A stretch of DNA of 64,000 bases from Nitrospira_E sp052156535 (GTDB taxonomy: Bacteria > Nitrospirota > Nitrospiria > Nitrospirales > UBA8639). Below, one piece after another: positions 17,656-26,393 of this stretch. Each line of letters opens with the position of its first letter. Within the stretch, counting starts at the first letter, position 1. The position numbers were made by a program, and so were the translations under genes. Where the stretch lies: contig NZ_JBQKUP010000017.1 in the NCBI RefSeq assembly GCF_052156535.1, forward strand, positions 11,138 through 75,137. The letters run 5' to 3'. The notes beneath the pieces were generated by a model, which was given only the letters and a program-made list of their open reading frames with translations, ran no database searches and was not told the origin of the DNA.

Positions 17656-19224
17656 CTAGTTGATTCCATATCCACCGCCGCCTGGGGTTTCGATGGTGAT
17701 TTCATCGCCCGCTTCAACGGGGAATGAACATTTTCCACTAACCTCTTTTTCGATTTCGTTTTGCTTCATGCGGTTGCGACCAGGTTGTCCTGGTGCGCCT
17801 CCCTCCAATCCATAGGGTCTGGTAATCCGGCGATCAGACAAGAGGGTGATCTCAGCAGACTGAAGAAATTCGTACGTCCGGACGATTCCTTCTCCGCCTT
17901 GATGCTGACCGCTTCCTCCGGACTTTTTCCGCAAGGCATAGCGAGCAATTCGAAACGGATAGGCGTACTCAACCGCTTCCACCGGGGTATTCAGGGTATT
18001 GGTCATGTGTGAGTGGCGGCCATTCACGCCATCACATTCAGGACCCGCACCCATCCCACCGCCAATGGTTTCGTAATAGGCAAAGGGCCGATTGTGTCGT
18101 TGATCCCATCCACCGATGGTGAGATTATTCATCGTGCCCTGGCTGGACGCCGGAATGCGATTAGGACAGGCTTGCGCCAGGGCTCCAAGTAACACATCCA
18201 CAATTCGCTGGGAGGTTTCGACATTTCCGGCCGCCACCGCGGCAGGATGTCTGGCGTTTACCAATGTGCCTTCCGGCGCAATGACGTGAATCGGCCGCAA
18301 ACATCCGCTATTGGCCGGGATGTCCAATCCCAACACACATCGGAACACATAAGCCACGGCGGACAACGTGACCGGATAGACTGCATTGATGCTCCCAGGC
18401 CGTTGCCTATCGGTTCCAGAAAAATCCACCGTGACCTGTTCATCCTGGATCATAATGGCGACACGAATGACAGCCGGTTCTTCAGTGAATCCATCGTTAT
18501 CCAGTGCATCCTCAAAACGGAAGCAGCCCTTGGGTAACATGCTGATTAACTGGCGCGTCATGCGTTCGCTGTAACGAAGCAGGGCATCCATTTCCGCAAG
18601 CAACGGTTGCATTCCAAACCGTTCAGCCATCGCTCGCATCCGTTCACCTCCAATCTGATTCGCGGCCAATTGAGCCTGGAGATCACCCATGCGTTCCTCC
18701 GGAGTACGGACATTCGCCAATAACATCCGCCAGATGTCCTCATTTTTTTTATCGCCCACCATGAGTTTCACGGGGGGGATAATGAGTCCTTCTTGAAAAA
18801 TTTCCTGTGACAACGGCATCGACCCCGCCGACATTCCCCCAATGTCGGCGTGGTGCGCGCGATTGGCGACCAATCCCAAGAGAGTGGGAGGAGAGGTGTC
18901 TTCCACAAAAACGGGCGACACCACGGTGAGATCGGGAAGATGCGTGCCCCCGCGATAGGGATCATTGACCATGGCCACATCGCCGGGCGCCAGCGTCAAG
19001 AACTCAAGGCAGACTTGCACCGACAAGGGCATGGCTCCAAGATGAACCGGGATATGCGCCGCTTGCGCGACCAGATTTCCGGATGAATCAAACACCGCAC
19101 AGGAAAAATCACAGCGTTCTTTGATGTTGGGGGAGAAGGCAGCTCTCTGCAGGCGAGCACCCATTTCCTCGGCAACGGACACCAACCGGTGCTTCATCAT
19201 TTCTGTGCGAATGGGATCATCCAT
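17656..19224 (-). CDS. hyuB: Hydantoinase B / 5-oxoprolinase beta-subunit-like protein
   Basis: The 522-residue subunit works with HyuA in ATP-dependent hydrolysis of hydantoins, 5-oxoproline or related cyclic amides. The family pattern is complete: RLVSVAEEMGARLQRAAFSP near the N-terminus, FDSSGNLVAQAAHIPVHLGAMP, VNDPYRGGTHLPDLTVVSPV, then ETIGGGMGAGPECDGVNGRH and RKKSGGSGQHQGGEGIVR. ATG 19224 has AAGGTTGGAG upstream and overlaps the hyuA stop by eight bases, so the pair is translationally coupled. The substrate cannot be told from sequence. Confidence 0.9.
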   Translation of the reverse strand: MDDPIRTEMMKHRLVSVAEEMGARLQRAAFSPNIKERCDFSCAVFDSSGNLVAQAAHIPVHLGAMPLSVQVCLEFLTLAPGDVAMVNDPYRGGTHLPDLTVVSPVFVEDTSPPTLLGLVANRAHHADIGGMSAGSMPLSQEIFQEGLIIPPVKLMVGDKKNEDIWRMLLANVRTPEERMGDLQAQLAANQIGGERMRAMAERFGMQPLLAEMDALLRYSERMTRQLISMLPKGCFRFEDALDNDGFTEEPAVIRVAIMIQDEQVTVDFSGTDRQRPGSINAVYPVTLSAVAYVFRCVLGLDIPANSGCLRPIHVIAPEGTLVNARHPAAVAAGNVETSQRIVDVLLGALAQACPNRIPASSQGTMNNLTIGGWDQRHNRPFAYYETIGGGMGAGPECDGVNGRHSHMTNTLNTPVEAVEYAYPFRIARYALRKKSGGSGQHQGGEGIVRTYEFLQSAEITLLSDRRITRPYGLEGGAPGQPGRNRMKQNEIEKEVSGKCSFPVEAGDEITIETPGGGGYGIN

Positions 19225-21250
19225 CGGTGGCTCCAACCTTTATGAGAATATTCGAATACGTATCAATCACGGCGTGATCCGTGGGTCCAAGATAGATGGT
19301 GGTATCATCCAGAACCAGAATGGCCGGTCCTTTGATTTCATGTCCCGGACGCAAGCGGGTTCCCCAATAATGCGGGACCGGTTTCATCCCTTGGGGCAAG
19401 ACCACCGGACGATCTTCCCATTGAGCTGCAGTCGGATCCGCTGACCCTAGCGGCCTGGTGGGAATGGTGGGCGGCGTCACATGGCCGACTGCCCGGACGC
19501 GGACATTCACGATTTCGATTGGGGTCTCTGTCTGACTATAGCCATAGCGCGCATGATGAATCCGATGGAATTCCTCGCGGACCATTGAAGTCAGCGGCAC
19601 CGCTAGGTCGAAGGATTGACCCACATAACGGACATCGACGGTTCGAGAGAGAACCCATTGGTCAGGATCCACGCCTTCCCGATGTAAGTCCTTTTGCCCC
19701 TGATCAATCAACGGTTGCGTACACTGTTCAAGAATCTCAATCGGCGTGTCTCCCGGTAGCATCACCGTCTGGACATAATCCAATTGCACCTCCGCAGCCA
19801 ACATGCCCAGAGCAGAGAGCGTGGCGGCCATGGGCGACACCAACACGTGTGGAATACCCAATGCTCTGGCCAGATCGCAGGCATGTAATCCTCCGGCCCC
19901 ACCGAATGCCACCAGGACAGTTTCCCTGGGATCTTCTCCCCGCTCCACCGAAATAACACGCAGGGCGCGCTCCATATGAACATTGGCAATTTGGATCATA
20001 CCCAAGGCCAGGGTCTGCCGGACATCCAAGCCGGAACGAGGGGCCAACACCATCTGCCGGCTTAGTTCATCAAATGCCTGTTGCGCGGACTCGACATTCA
20101 ATCTCATCCGGCCACCTAAAAACCCGTCGGTCGGCAATCGCCCTAAAACCACATGAGCATCCGTGACCGTCGGGATGGTCCCGCCCCGCCCATAACACAC
20201 CGGACCCGGTTGAGCTCCGGCACTTTGAGGTCCCACACGAAGATTGCCGCCCGCATCGACCGTGGCTAGAGAGCCACCTCCGGCACCGACCGTATGAATA
20301 TCAATGACAGGCACACGGATGGGATTCCCCCCGACTTTGGCTTCGTTCGTGACATGAATCATCTCATGAACCAACGCCACGTCCGTGGACGTCCCGCCCA
20401 TATCATACGTCAGAATCCGGGTGAAGCCCGCCAACCCTGCCAGGTATCGGGCACCCACCACACCTCCGGCCGGACCAGACAGAATGGAACGGACGCCATG
20501 CCCTCGCGCTTGAGCGACCGAAATTCGCCCCCCGTTCGACTGCACAATATGAAACTCGGTCGGTTTCATCTCCCGTTCTAACCGGCCCAAATAGGTATCA
20601 AGAACCGGAGAAACATAGGCGTTCACCACCGTAGTACTGGTTCGTTCATATTCTCGAAATTCCGGCAGGATTTCGGAAGAACCCGTGACAAAGAATCCTT
20701 CGTCACGCAATCGCTTTGTCACCCATTGCTCATGAACAGGATTCACAAAGGAAAATAGAAACGATACAGCCACCGACTGAATCGCTTCATGCCGTAACAT
20801 TTCAAGTATTGGGATAAGGCCTTGTTCCTGAAGAGGCGTCAGGATGTTCCCTGCACTATCCACCCGTTCCGGGATTTCAAATGACCATTCACGCGGGACT
20901 AAGGGCGGAGGAATGACAGGGAACAGGTCGTACAACGCAGGACGATCTTGTCGTCCAATCAGCAGCACATCCCGAAAGCCTTTTGTCGTAATGAGAGCCG
21001 TCCGCGCCCCTTTGCGTTCCAGGATGGCGTTGGTGGCGACGGTGGAACCATGCACAATATGACGACCAGGATGGTGAGGAAGTTGGGCTAACCCTTGCAG
21101 TACCGCTTCCGCAGGGTCGGACGGGGTCGAAAGAATTTTAAATCGCTGGAGAGATTGATCCGAGGAGGAATAGATAACAAAGTCGGTAAAGGTCCCTCCA
21201 ATATCTATCCCCACCCATACATTTTGACTCGATTGGCCGAAAGTCGACAT
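19217..21250 (-). CDS. hyuA: Hydantoinase A / 5-oxoprolinase alpha-subunit-like protein
   Basis: The 677-residue ATP-dependent hydrolase subunit has the acetate/sugar kinase-like opening WVGIDIGGTFTDFVIY. Other family motifs are HGSTVATNAILERKGARTALITTKGF, ILSGPAGGVVGARYLAGLAG, LTYDMGGTSTDVALV, VGAGGGSLATVDAGG and GRGGTIPTVTDAHVVLGRL. The full family length is present. ATG 21250 is chosen; a GTG at 21259 is possible. A copy of the dispersed palindromic repeat lies 20 bases upstream (21271-21415), so the promoter is either inside or beyond it. The gene pair probably serves nitrogen or glutathione-cycle catabolism. Confidence 0.9.
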   Translation of the reverse strand: MSTFGQSSQNVWVGIDIGGTFTDFVIYSSSDQSLQRFKILSTPSDPAEAVLQGLAQLPHHPGRHIVHGSTVATNAILERKGARTALITTKGFRDVLLIGRQDRPALYDLFPVIPPPLVPREWSFEIPERVDSAGNILTPLQEQGLIPILEMLRHEAIQSVAVSFLFSFVNPVHEQWVTKRLRDEGFFVTGSSEILPEFREYERTSTTVVNAYVSPVLDTYLGRLEREMKPTEFHIVQSNGGRISVAQARGHGVRSILSGPAGGVVGARYLAGLAGFTRILTYDMGGTSTDVALVHEMIHVTNEAKVGGNPIRVPVIDIHTVGAGGGSLATVDAGGNLRVGPQSAGAQPGPVCYGRGGTIPTVTDAHVVLGRLPTDGFLGGRMRLNVESAQQAFDELSRQMVLAPRSGLDVRQTLALGMIQIANVHMERALRVISVERGEDPRETVLVAFGGAGGLHACDLARALGIPHVLVSPMAATLSALGMLAAEVQLDYVQTVMLPGDTPIEILEQCTQPLIDQGQKDLHREGVDPDQWVLSRTVDVRYVGQSFDLAVPLTSMVREEFHRIHHARYGYSQTETPIEIVNVRVRAVGHVTPPTIPTRPLGSADPTAAQWEDRPVVLPQGMKPVPHYWGTRLRPGHEIKGPAILVLDDTTIYLGPTDHAVIDTYSNILIKVGATDG

Positions 21251-21270
21251 CGAACACACTCTTCTTCAGG

Positions 21271-21415
21271 GGAGTGTTGAAAAATGCCGCCAGCGGCGTT
21301 CTCGCCGCTTGGCCGTGCTCACGTACTCCTCCGTGCGCTCCGCTCGACCAAGCGGCTGCGGCCTTTCCTTCGAGAAGCCTCAGGACAGGACTGGACGAGC
21401 CTTTTTGAACACTCC
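21271..21415. repeat. Dispersed palindromic repeat, copy 1
   Basis: About 145 bases with near-matching inverted ends (GAGTGTTGAAAAA and TTTTTGAACACTCC) and internal pairing (GCCGCCAGCGGCGTTCTCGCC, ...AAGCGGCTGCGG). It lies directly upstream of hyuA. Related copies are at 31881, 34046, 38884 and 62230. Confidence 0.85.
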
Positions 21416-21619
21416 ACTATTTTTTCTGGTGAGCCTTGGATATTCATATGCTGATGAAACAGCAAGATGTTTGAATTATTCAACAGACCATTCAAGGAAT
21501 GGTAAAGAGAGCATACCGGATTATGGGAAAGGTTTGAAGCGCAAACATCACATGGCGTGATGGGAAGGGGGTAAAAGGGGCTGGTTCAGCTATACATTTA
21601 TTCCAACGAATGCGGCTGC

Positions 21620-23131
21620 TTAACTTTTCACCAGGCCTTTTAACACCACGCGTCGTGGACTACCGCTGGCATTATCGTGAATCGTGAGCATGGCATGGTG
21701 GGTTCCCGGTTCGTGTGGAGCGAATCCGACCTGGAGCGTGCACGAATCGCCCGTATACAAAGTCACATCCGCGCAGGTGTTATCCACAACTGAAAAGGCA
21801 TCCGCTTCATTGCCGGTAATTTTTACCTCCACAATTTTGAGCAATCCCAATCCGATGTTGGAGACCCGCATCATGTGATGAGAGGATGAAGGATTCGCCT
21901 CCTGGCCCGACTCCATCTCAAAGACCATGGCATCCGTGCTCAGGCTTGGGAGGGGGATACCCCCATCTCCGCTGAGCAGGACCGACACGCCATCGATATT
22001 CGTGCTGGCCGTGGCCAGATCGGGGAATCGGTCTTGATCAAAATCCTCCACGACCACTGCTGAAGGCGTGGCTCCGACACCAAAATGGCCCGCCGAGGTA
22101 AACAGTCCGGCTCCATTCCCCAATAAAATCGACAAACTATTGGAATCACGATTGACCACAACCATGTCCATTTCTTGATCTCCGTCGAAATCACGAAACA
22201 CCACTCCCACCGGCGCAAAACCCACCTTAATGGGATCCAATTCTGTAAACGATCCCCTCTCGCGCTGGAGCAGAATGCGTACGGTATCCGAAAAAAGACT
22301 GGTCACAGCCAGGTCCACCAATCCATTATGGTTGATGTCGGCCCCCTGAATCGCGCTTAAGGTGAAGCCCGGCTTGAGTTCCTTCTCAAGGACAAACTTT
22401 CCATTACCGGTATTCTTTAGCATGGAAACAAGCCCGTTCGGGGACCGCCAACTCGGCTGACTCCATGTCACCGCAAGGTCGGGCTTTCCATCACCGGTCA
22501 GATCCTCGACCAGCACCCCGGTTGGAAACATGCCGTCCCGTCCGTCCTGTTCATAGGTCACAGGGGTCAACAGTCCGCCCTTCCCATCGTTCATGAGCAC
22601 CGAGAGATCAAAAGGCGGGTAATAACCAAATCGTCCGCTATTGATCGCCACCACATCACTCCACCCATCCCCGTTTACATCCCGAACCGCTAGAAAGGTC
22701 GTCCCTTTGCCTGCCCCCTGGCTGGCTAACTTCTTAAACAGGCCGGTGCCCTCACCTTTCAGCACAACCACCTGATCAGCTCCGCTCAAGGCCAGAACCA
22801 GATCAAGGAGGCCGTCACCATCCATATCGGCAGCAACGACCGCCAGCGGAATTTTCCCGACTCCAAAGGACACAGCCGATCGAAAAGTGCCGTTGCCGTT
22901 GCCTAATAGCACTGAGATATCGTCGGATGTGCCGTTAACCGTCGCGATATCCGATAATCCGTCCCCGTTGAAATCTCCTGCGGTAATAGCTTGCGGAGCG
23001 CGCCCAACCGGATTACTCGGCGTGGGGGAATAGGTGAGATTCTGCGCATATGCGGAGAGAGGCCATCCGGTCATACACGCCCAGGCGATACCGCAAATCA
23101 CAGATCGTTTGGCGAATGACCAGAACATCAT
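21620..23131 (-). CDS. Secreted FG-GAP/VCBS repeat protein with C-terminal Ig-like domain
   Basis: A 503-residue exported protein with a Sec signal (first 29 residues, ending AYAQ). Seven repeats carry Asp-rich calcium-binding loops: DFNGDGLSD, DMDGDGLLD, DVNGDGWSD, DLTGDGKPD, DINHNGLVD, DFDGDQEMD and DFDQDRFPD. Together they should form a beta-propeller of the integrin-alpha/FG-GAP type. The last 100 residues resemble an ASPM/SPD-2/Hydin-like Ig domain (MRVSNIGLGLLKIVEVKI, CTLQVGFAPHEPGTHHAMLT). Such proteins usually act in surface adhesion or carbohydrate binding. No strong ribosome binding site is visible and no partner gene is evident. Confidence 0.88.
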   Translation of the reverse strand: MMFWSFAKRSVICGIAWACMTGWPLSAYAQNLTYSPTPSNPVGRAPQAITAGDFNGDGLSDIATVNGTSDDISVLLGNGNGTFRSAVSFGVGKIPLAVVAADMDGDGLLDLVLALSGADQVVVLKGEGTGLFKKLASQGAGKGTTFLAVRDVNGDGWSDVVAINSGRFGYYPPFDLSVLMNDGKGGLLTPVTYEQDGRDGMFPTGVLVEDLTGDGKPDLAVTWSQPSWRSPNGLVSMLKNTGNGKFVLEKELKPGFTLSAIQGADINHNGLVDLAVTSLFSDTVRILLQRERGSFTELDPIKVGFAPVGVVFRDFDGDQEMDMVVVNRDSNSLSILLGNGAGLFTSAGHFGVGATPSAVVVEDFDQDRFPDLATASTNIDGVSVLLSGDGGIPLPSLSTDAMVFEMESGQEANPSSSHHMMRVSNIGLGLLKIVEVKITGNEADAFSVVDNTCADVTLYTGDSCTLQVGFAPHEPGTHHAMLTIHDNASGSPRRVVLKGLVKS

Positions 23132-23135
23132 GGGG

Positions 23136-23396
23136 TTAATTCAATGAAGAATCGGTATAGGTTTTTTCTAAGACAATTTCAATTTCGTCCGTAGCGGCCT
23201 TTCCTCGATTGCGAAAACGGGCCACCCAGTCGGGATACCGTTCTAATGTGCAAAATATACTTTTCACAATAGCAGGCTTCACGGTTTCTTCCCAATGTGC
23301 GAGCCATGCCCTCTCATCCTCCTCGCCCTCATATTCATCCGGGAAGTTGGCTTCCAGGGAAAACCTTAGGTTAAACGACTCCTCCTCTTGATACAT
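23136..23396 (-). CDS. Small acidic hypothetical protein
   Basis: An 86-residue protein. I choose ATG 23396, preceded by GAAGGAG, over earlier in-frame ATGs at 23459 and others because it has the best ribosome binding site and starts the ordered part. The sequence NLRFSLEANFPDEYEGEED and HWEETVKPAIVKSIFCTLER suggests a compact alpha/beta domain. The C-terminus has a beta segment (DEIEIVLEKTY). It resembles a small protein family seen in Nitrospira and Deltaproteobacteria whose role is not known to me. It lies five bases from the FG-GAP gene start on the same strand, so the two may be co-transcribed. Confidence 0.65.
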   Translation of the reverse strand: MYQEEESFNLRFSLEANFPDEYEGEEDERAWLAHWEETVKPAIVKSIFCTLERYPDWVARFRNRGKAATDEIEIVLEKTYTDSSLN

Positions 23397-23516
23397 CTTT
23401 TTCTCCTTCTCCATCATGACCGGAGGCCACTCCTTTTCGCGAACCTCCATTGTCCTCATCTCACATGATTGCCTATACTAGATGTACCATTTCATTCAAA
23501 AGGAGGTCCAGAACCC

Positions 23517-23741
23517 ATGCCGATTTTCGCTTATAGATGTCAGGAATGTTCGCATCAATTTGAGATGCTTGTCCATGGCTCAACCATCCCGCAATGTCCG
23601 GAATGTCAGGCCGATAGACTTGAAAAACAGTTGACGGGATTTGCCGTAGGGGGGACAGGCAGTGGAATGAACATTGTTGATCCAGGCAGTTGCGGATCCT
23701 GCGGAGATCCCCGTGGACCAGGCGCCTGCTCGATGAATTAG
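23517..23741 (+). CDS. FmdB-family zinc ribbon protein
   Basis: A 74-residue protein starting MPIFAYRCQECSHQFEMLV, with the classical FmdB motif and two CxxC pairs (CQEC, CPEC) that bind one zinc. AAGGAGGT precedes the ATG. The tail has a second Cys cluster (GSCGSCGDPRGPGACSMN), as in many members. FmdB proteins are putative transcription or metal-handling factors; their exact role is unknown. This copy stands alone on the plus strand. Confidence 0.88.
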   Translation: MPIFAYRCQECSHQFEMLVHGSTIPQCPECQADRLEKQLTGFAVGGTGSGMNIVDPGSCGSCGDPRGPGACSMN

Positions 23742-23779
23742 GAGATCCGGAAGCCTACCTTAGGTAGCAGATGACAGCC

Positions 23780-24247
23780 TTATTTCCCCGAATCAGGCTC
23801 TCTGCCATTGATATGTTCATTACCATTCAGGCCATCTTCTTCAGGATCAATCCACATCTTTTCGGGAAAACCTAACGAATCTTCACCCACACCATAGAAA
23901 AGTGCCTGGGCCGAAAGGATGTAGGTTATCCATCCAATCGTGCCATCTCCTTCAACGATTCGATAGTGCATATCCGAGGCTTCAGGAAGGGATTCCTGTA
24001 GTCCAGGAATCACCATCAACACTCGATGCACGCTGACATGCGGAGAGCTCTCCTGCTCCGTTTCAGGATACCGAATGGCCATCATTCCATTCGGAAGGAG
24101 GGTATTTTGGGTGAAAGTTGTAACCTGAAAGGCTGAAGGATTGAGGAAAGAATCACACGACAACGTTGCAGAGGGGGAAGTAATCAGGAAGATGGGTGAG
24201 AACCCAAAGACCGCAAAGATCAGTGGACCAGCTCTGAAGCCTCCCAT
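23780..24247 (-). CDS. Hypothetical exported protein
   Basis: A 155-residue protein whose ATG follows GGAGGT by five bases. The first 30 residues are hydrophobic (GPLIFAVFGFSPIFLITS) and end near a small residue cluster, a plausible signal peptide. The mature region has a few hydrophobic strands (HRVLMVIPGLQES, DGTIGWITYILSAQALFYG) and an acidic C-terminus (DPEEDGLNGNEHINGREPD). There are no recognised motifs. It probably acts in the periplasm. Confidence 0.55.
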   Translation of the reverse strand: MGGFRAGPLIFAVFGFSPIFLITSPSATLSCDSFLNPSAFQVTTFTQNTLLPNGMMAIRYPETEQESSPHVSVHRVLMVIPGLQESLPEASDMHYRIVEGDGTIGWITYILSAQALFYGVGEDSLGFPEKMWIDPEEDGLNGNEHINGREPDSGK

Positions 24248-24647
24248 CGGACACCTCCTGCTCGGGAATCTTCACGACAACTTTTAACCCTCATCTTCTT
24301 ATCGGTCACATCCGCACAGGAATTAAAGAAACGAACAAAGAAACTAAGTCCACGACCTGGAAGGTGCTATAAAGGCAAATGGATTGAACAATTGGACGGG
24401 ATGGGCCGTCAGATCAGTTTGTGCAATGGCGGCACAAAAAGTTCAATGGATTTTGCGGTCTTTATCTCAAACTGCATGCGCACGTGATCTCATGAAAACA
24501 TTATCGTGATGCCTCAAGGCCAATGCGGACTTTTAGATTGGATTAGGAGGGATAAACGAACCCGTAAAAGTCGAGCGGCCGGATCGAAGTCCCGGTCGTA
24601 TGGAAAAAAGGACCGGTTCAGCATGCCCGGTCAAGAGCTGACCTGGG
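24248..24647. other. Intergenic region, nothing recognised
   Basis: About 400 bases upstream of the exported protein gene. Neither strand carries a supported gene. It is likely to hold the promoter of the gene at 23780, but I cannot locate it with confidence. Confidence 0.4.
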
Positions 24648-24863
24648 CTATTCCGAACTGCCCAGCATATCGTCGATGAGGGGACGATTCAGATCCTCGC
24701 AGCCTGGACAAATCACGTCAAAAAAGGTTTCATGATCCGCCACATAGTTTTTTTCATCCACCAATTTTTCTTCATGAATGCTGTCGTAACATGCTGGGCA
24801 GAGCATCATGAGGCCTCGCATAACCGATACCGTTTTTCTTCCCTGGCTACGTGGTAAATGCAT
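24648..24863 (-). CDS. Small zinc-binding protein
   Basis: A 71-residue protein from ATG 24863, preceded by GGAGGA at an ideal five-base spacing. Two Cys pairs (LCPACYDS and ICPGCEDLNRP) are separated by about 30 residues and can bind one zinc ion. The N-terminus is basic (HLPRSQGRKTVSVMRGL). It is followed upstream by another Cys-pair protein. The role may be regulatory or structural; the family is not recognised. Confidence 0.65.
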   Translation of the reverse strand: MHLPRSQGRKTVSVMRGLMMLCPACYDSIHEEKLVDEKNYVADHETFFDVICPGCEDLNRPLIDDMLGSSE

Positions 24864-24904
24864 AACGTCCTCCCTGCCTAAGATGGGTGAGGTCTCAACC
24901 GACA

Positions 24905-25099
24905 TTATGACCACCCTCGTTGTTGCGCTAACAAAAAGTCTTCCTGTTCCAGATCAATCCCACACGCAGGGCATTCATAGGGCTGATCCTCAGGTGGAAT
25001 GCCGACCGGAGTGTCCTGGACCTTTCCCTGACAAACATGATAGAAATTTCCTCGGGCATTTTCATCATCTAAGATATCGGACTCATACTTTAAAATCAT
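24905..25099 (-). CDS. Small Cys-pair hypothetical protein
   Basis: A 64-residue protein from ATG 25099 with AAGGAG upstream. The N-terminus is a short beta segment (MILKYESDILDDENARGNFYHVC). The C-terminus has a zinc-ribbon half (PYECPACGIDLEQEDFLLAQQ). It precedes the other small zinc protein by about 40 bases on the same strand, so the two may form a bicistronic unit. No family recognised. Confidence 0.6.
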   Translation of the reverse strand: MILKYESDILDDENARGNFYHVCQGKVQDTPVGIPPEDQPYECPACGIDLEQEDFLLAQQRGWS

Positions 25100-25123
25100 C
25101 TTACACTCCTTCACGTTACCGTT

Positions 25124-26386
25124 ATGGCCTCTCAAGTTATAACAAGGCATCGATTTCCCGGGCAATCCCTATTCCGCTCAATTCATTCCCGAAATCAGTC
25201 ATCCCACCTTCACGCAGCCCTTCCTAGACACCTGGGCCCCGTAATGATGGGAATCGTCATAGGGATCGCGGTAGGGCTTTGGTCAACCTCCGGCTGGGGT
25301 CTTTCTGGAAAACCTGCCTCTGTTAAAGGTCCCATTGGATTGCAACCCCTGGTGGAGCACGACTTTTCTAAGCCGGTTTTTCTCACCGGCAGTCCGGATC
25401 AAACCAATCGCTTGTTCGTGGTAGAACAGAATGGCCGCATTGTTACCCTGACTCCAGGCCAACGGAATCCTGCTCTTTTCCTGGATATCGCTGAAAAGCT
25501 GTCCACAGGAGGGGAACGGGGACTCCTGGGTCTGGCATTCCATCCTCAGTACTCGAAAAATGGCCGGTTTTTTGTGAACTACACTAGGGCGGAGGACGGG
25601 GCCACGGTGATTGCCGAATACCAAGTATCATCCGACTCTGCCCAAGCGGACCCACAAGAAACCATCCGACTCGTCATTCCGCAACCCTACAGCAACCATA
25701 ACGGAGGCATGATCGCCTTTGGTCCCGATGCATTCTTGTATATTGGGACGGGAGATGGCGGAGCAGGCGGTGATCCGGAGAACCGAGCTCAAGATCGAAA
25801 GTCTTTGTTGGGTAAATTTCTTCGGATCGATGTAGATGGACCGCCTCCCTACCGCATCCCTGCCGACAATCCCTTTGTCGGACAACCAGGCCAACCTGAA
25901 ATCTTTGCGCTTGGCGTTCGAAACCCCTGGCGTTTTTCCTTTGACCGCAAGACCGGAGACTTATGGGCCGGGGATGTCGGACAAAACCTTTGGGAAGAAA
26001 TCGATGTGATTGCAAAAGGGAAAAACTATGGATGGCGACTCTTAGAGGGGACCCACTGTTTCAATCCCGCCAAGAATTGCCAATCGGCCCAGCATGAGAT
26101 CACGCCGCCGGTCACAGAATACCGGCACGAACAGGGACGATGCTCGGTAACCGGAGGCTACGTCTATCGTGGAAAACGCGTGCCTTCGTTAGAAGGGCTC
26201 TATGTGTTCGGAGATTATTGTACCGGAGAAATCTGGGGTTATCGCGACGGGCAGACCACACAACTGCTTGATACGGAACTACGAATCGCGTCTTTTGGGG
26301 AAGATCGTGAGGGAGAACTCTATGTGATCGGTCATCAAGGCAAGATTTTTCAGATCGCACCGAACACGTCGGTTGCCTTGCCCTAG
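25124..26386 (+). CDS. PQQ-dependent sugar dehydrogenase (soluble GDH/YliI-type)
   Basis: A 420-residue secreted protein. A hydrophobic segment at about residues 41-58 (MMGIVIGIAVGLWSTSGWGL) is a signal peptide, so an internal start at the ATG at 25244 is also plausible. The six-bladed beta-propeller shows the family motifs GERGLLGLAFHPQYSKNGRF, YSNHNGGMIAFGPDAFLYIG, TGDGGAGGDPENRAQDRKSL, LGKFLRIDVDG and GVRNPWRFSFDR. The calcium- and PQQ-binding positions of the propeller are preserved in outline. It probably oxidises an aldose in the periplasm and feeds electrons to the respiratory chain. No pqq biosynthesis gene is in the window. Confidence 0.9.
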   Translation: MASQVITRHRFPGQSLFRSIHSRNQSSHLHAALPRHLGPVMMGIVIGIAVGLWSTSGWGLSGKPASVKGPIGLQPLVEHDFSKPVFLTGSPDQTNRLFVVEQNGRIVTLTPGQRNPALFLDIAEKLSTGGERGLLGLAFHPQYSKNGRFFVNYTRAEDGATVIAEYQVSSDSAQADPQETIRLVIPQPYSNHNGGMIAFGPDAFLYIGTGDGGAGGDPENRAQDRKSLLGKFLRIDVDGPPPYRIPADNPFVGQPGQPEIFALGVRNPWRFSFDRKTGDLWAGDVGQNLWEEIDVIAKGKNYGWRLLEGTHCFNPAKNCQSAQHEITPPVTEYRHEQGRCSVTGGYVYRGKRVPSLEGLYVFGDYCTGEIWGYRDGQTTQLLDTELRIASFGEDREGELYVIGHQGKIFQIAPNTSVALP

Positions 26387-26393
26387 CCTACCA

